Shown here: positions 63,458-64,000 of the stretch, piece after piece | Position numbering within the stretch: the stretch's first letter is position 1 | Layout: every line of letters starts with the position of its first letter | From: Bradyrhizobium sp. MOS003 | GTDB taxonomy: Bacteria; Pseudomonadota; Alphaproteobacteria; Rhizobiales; Xanthobacteraceae | Length of the DNA stretch: 64,000 nt | Direction of reading: 5' to 3' | NCBI RefSeq assembly: GCF_003020125.1 | Contig: NZ_PYFW01000002.1 | Coordinates: 859,501-923,500, forward strand | The notes under the pieces: generated by a model | Databases searched by the model: none | What the model saw: the letters and a program-made list of their open reading frames with translations, nothing else | What the model was told of the DNA's origin: nothing | Program-made: the position numbers and the translations under genes

Positions 63458-64000
63458 GGGATCCCCATAAGCTTGTGTGTTTGCAGGCTCACGCGCCAAC
63501 TCGGATTTTCGAGGCAATACTCTACCGCGAGCTTCGTGTTCAAAGCTCTGTCCGGGCCATCCATTGGTTGTAAAAAGAAATGCTCAAAATGTAGATGCTC
63601 AAAGGCGCTTGGCTTTGCGTTTTGTTGTGGGAAAACCAGCTTGAGCTCATTGCCCTTCTGCTGCACCAACCGGCTGCCCGCCTTCGGGCTTACGCAAATC
63701 CAGTCGATGCCCGGGAGAGCCGGAAGCGTTCCATTGCTTTCGATCGCAACCTCAAATCCCAGCGCCTTTACCTCCCGCAGCAGGTCGGCATCTAGCTGCA
63801 GAAGCGGCTCGCCCCCCGTCATCACAACATACTTGCGATCCGATGCATTAGTCCAAGCCCGATCTCCCTTCCAGACGAGGTCAATGGTACGCGCCAGCGC
63901 AGCAGGCGTTTCGAACTTTCCACCACCCTCCCCGTCTGTTCCCACGAAGTCGGTGTCGCAAAATTTGCATATGGCGGAGGCTCGATCTGACTCTCGACCG
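63454..64000 (-). CDS. queE: QueE, 7-carboxy-7-deazaguanine synthase (5' end cut by window edge)
   Basis: The frame is open to the window edge, so only the C-terminal ~182 residues are seen. The radical SAM cluster CKFCDTDFVGTDG is at the start, VVMTGGEPLLQLD is the GGE motif binding SAM, VAIESNGTLP and SPKAGSRLV complete the usual QueE core. The enzyme makes 7-carboxy-7-deazaguanine from 6-carboxy-tetrahydropterin. It ends by overlapping queD. QueC and GTP cyclohydrolase, which complete the preQ0 route, would be expected further right. Confidence 0.88.
   Translation of the reverse strand, partial: GRESDRASAICKFCDTDFVGTDGEGGGKFETPAALARTIDLVWKGDRAWTNASDRKYVVMTGGEPLLQLDADLLREVKALGFEVAIESNGTLPALPGIDWICVSPKAGSRLVQQKGNELKLVFPQQNAKPSAFEHLHFEHFFLQPMDGPDRALNTKLAVEYCLENPSWRVSLQTHKLMGIP

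Noticed and set aside
1..64000. tRNA, rRNA and CRISPR arrays
   Set aside because: I looked for T-loop plus acceptor patterns near the recombinases and for spaced repeats and found none I could support; a tRNA scan would be needed to be certain.

Overview
The window reads as chromosomal DNA from an alphaproteobacterium of the Bradyrhizobium/Rhodopseudomonas kind. The reasons are GC-rich coding, a class III cyclase fused to membrane and TPR regions, a DUF2924-plus-serine-recombinase cassette, DUF1036 and DUF3126 proteins and an IS66 remnant. All family calls come from recognising motifs in the translated sequence; no database search was run. Most of the window looks like a mosaic accessory region. 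It opens with the end of a glycosyltransferase gene and a large serine recombinase (1384-2955).

From 3.2 to 16.6 kb lies a block of small exported proteins of unknown role, one lipoprotein, a zinc-ribbon protein, two TPR proteins and an 867-residue cyclase/membrane/TPR protein. A three-gene run of exported proteins, one with a DUF1036 domain, follows the cyclase. From 17.0 to 26.0 kb there is an McrB/McrC restriction pair, a complete His-Xaa-Ser locus (hxsA, hxsD, hxsB, hxsC; two radical SAM enzymes and a repeat peptide), and an HNH endonuclease with an N-terminal DUF3427-like domain. From 26.0 to 32.3 kb lie remnants, GTCAAC iterons, a small excisionase/replication-like set on the minus strand and the DUF2924-recombinase-HTH cassette.

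From 32.5 to 39.5 kb five minus-strand genes look like a defence neighbourhood: a HEPN-type protein, a DUF5677-type protein, a 591-residue protein I do not recognise, and an ATPase overlapping a small PD-(D/E)XK-like nuclease. From 40.4 to 44.8 kb are decayed LysR/FAD-monooxygenase genes, an intact DndB-like gene between two strong hairpins, and a decayed IS66 element.

From 46.9 kb to the right edge is a large part of a Dpd island, the system that places 7-deazaguanine derivatives in DNA and restricts unmodified DNA. dpdF, dpdG, dpdH and dpdI run on the plus strand. Facing them on the minus strand are queE (cut by the edge), queD, a RecB/Cas4-like nuclease of the TM0106 kind, and a 2114-residue protein joining an SF1 helicase to a DpdJ-type helicase. 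queD and queE make the 7-deazaguanine precursor; the Dpd proteins in view are the helicase/ATPase part. The transglycosylase gene dpdA is not in the window and is predicted to lie beyond the right edge. The nuclease plus SF1-DpdJ fusion is the most unusual architecture here.
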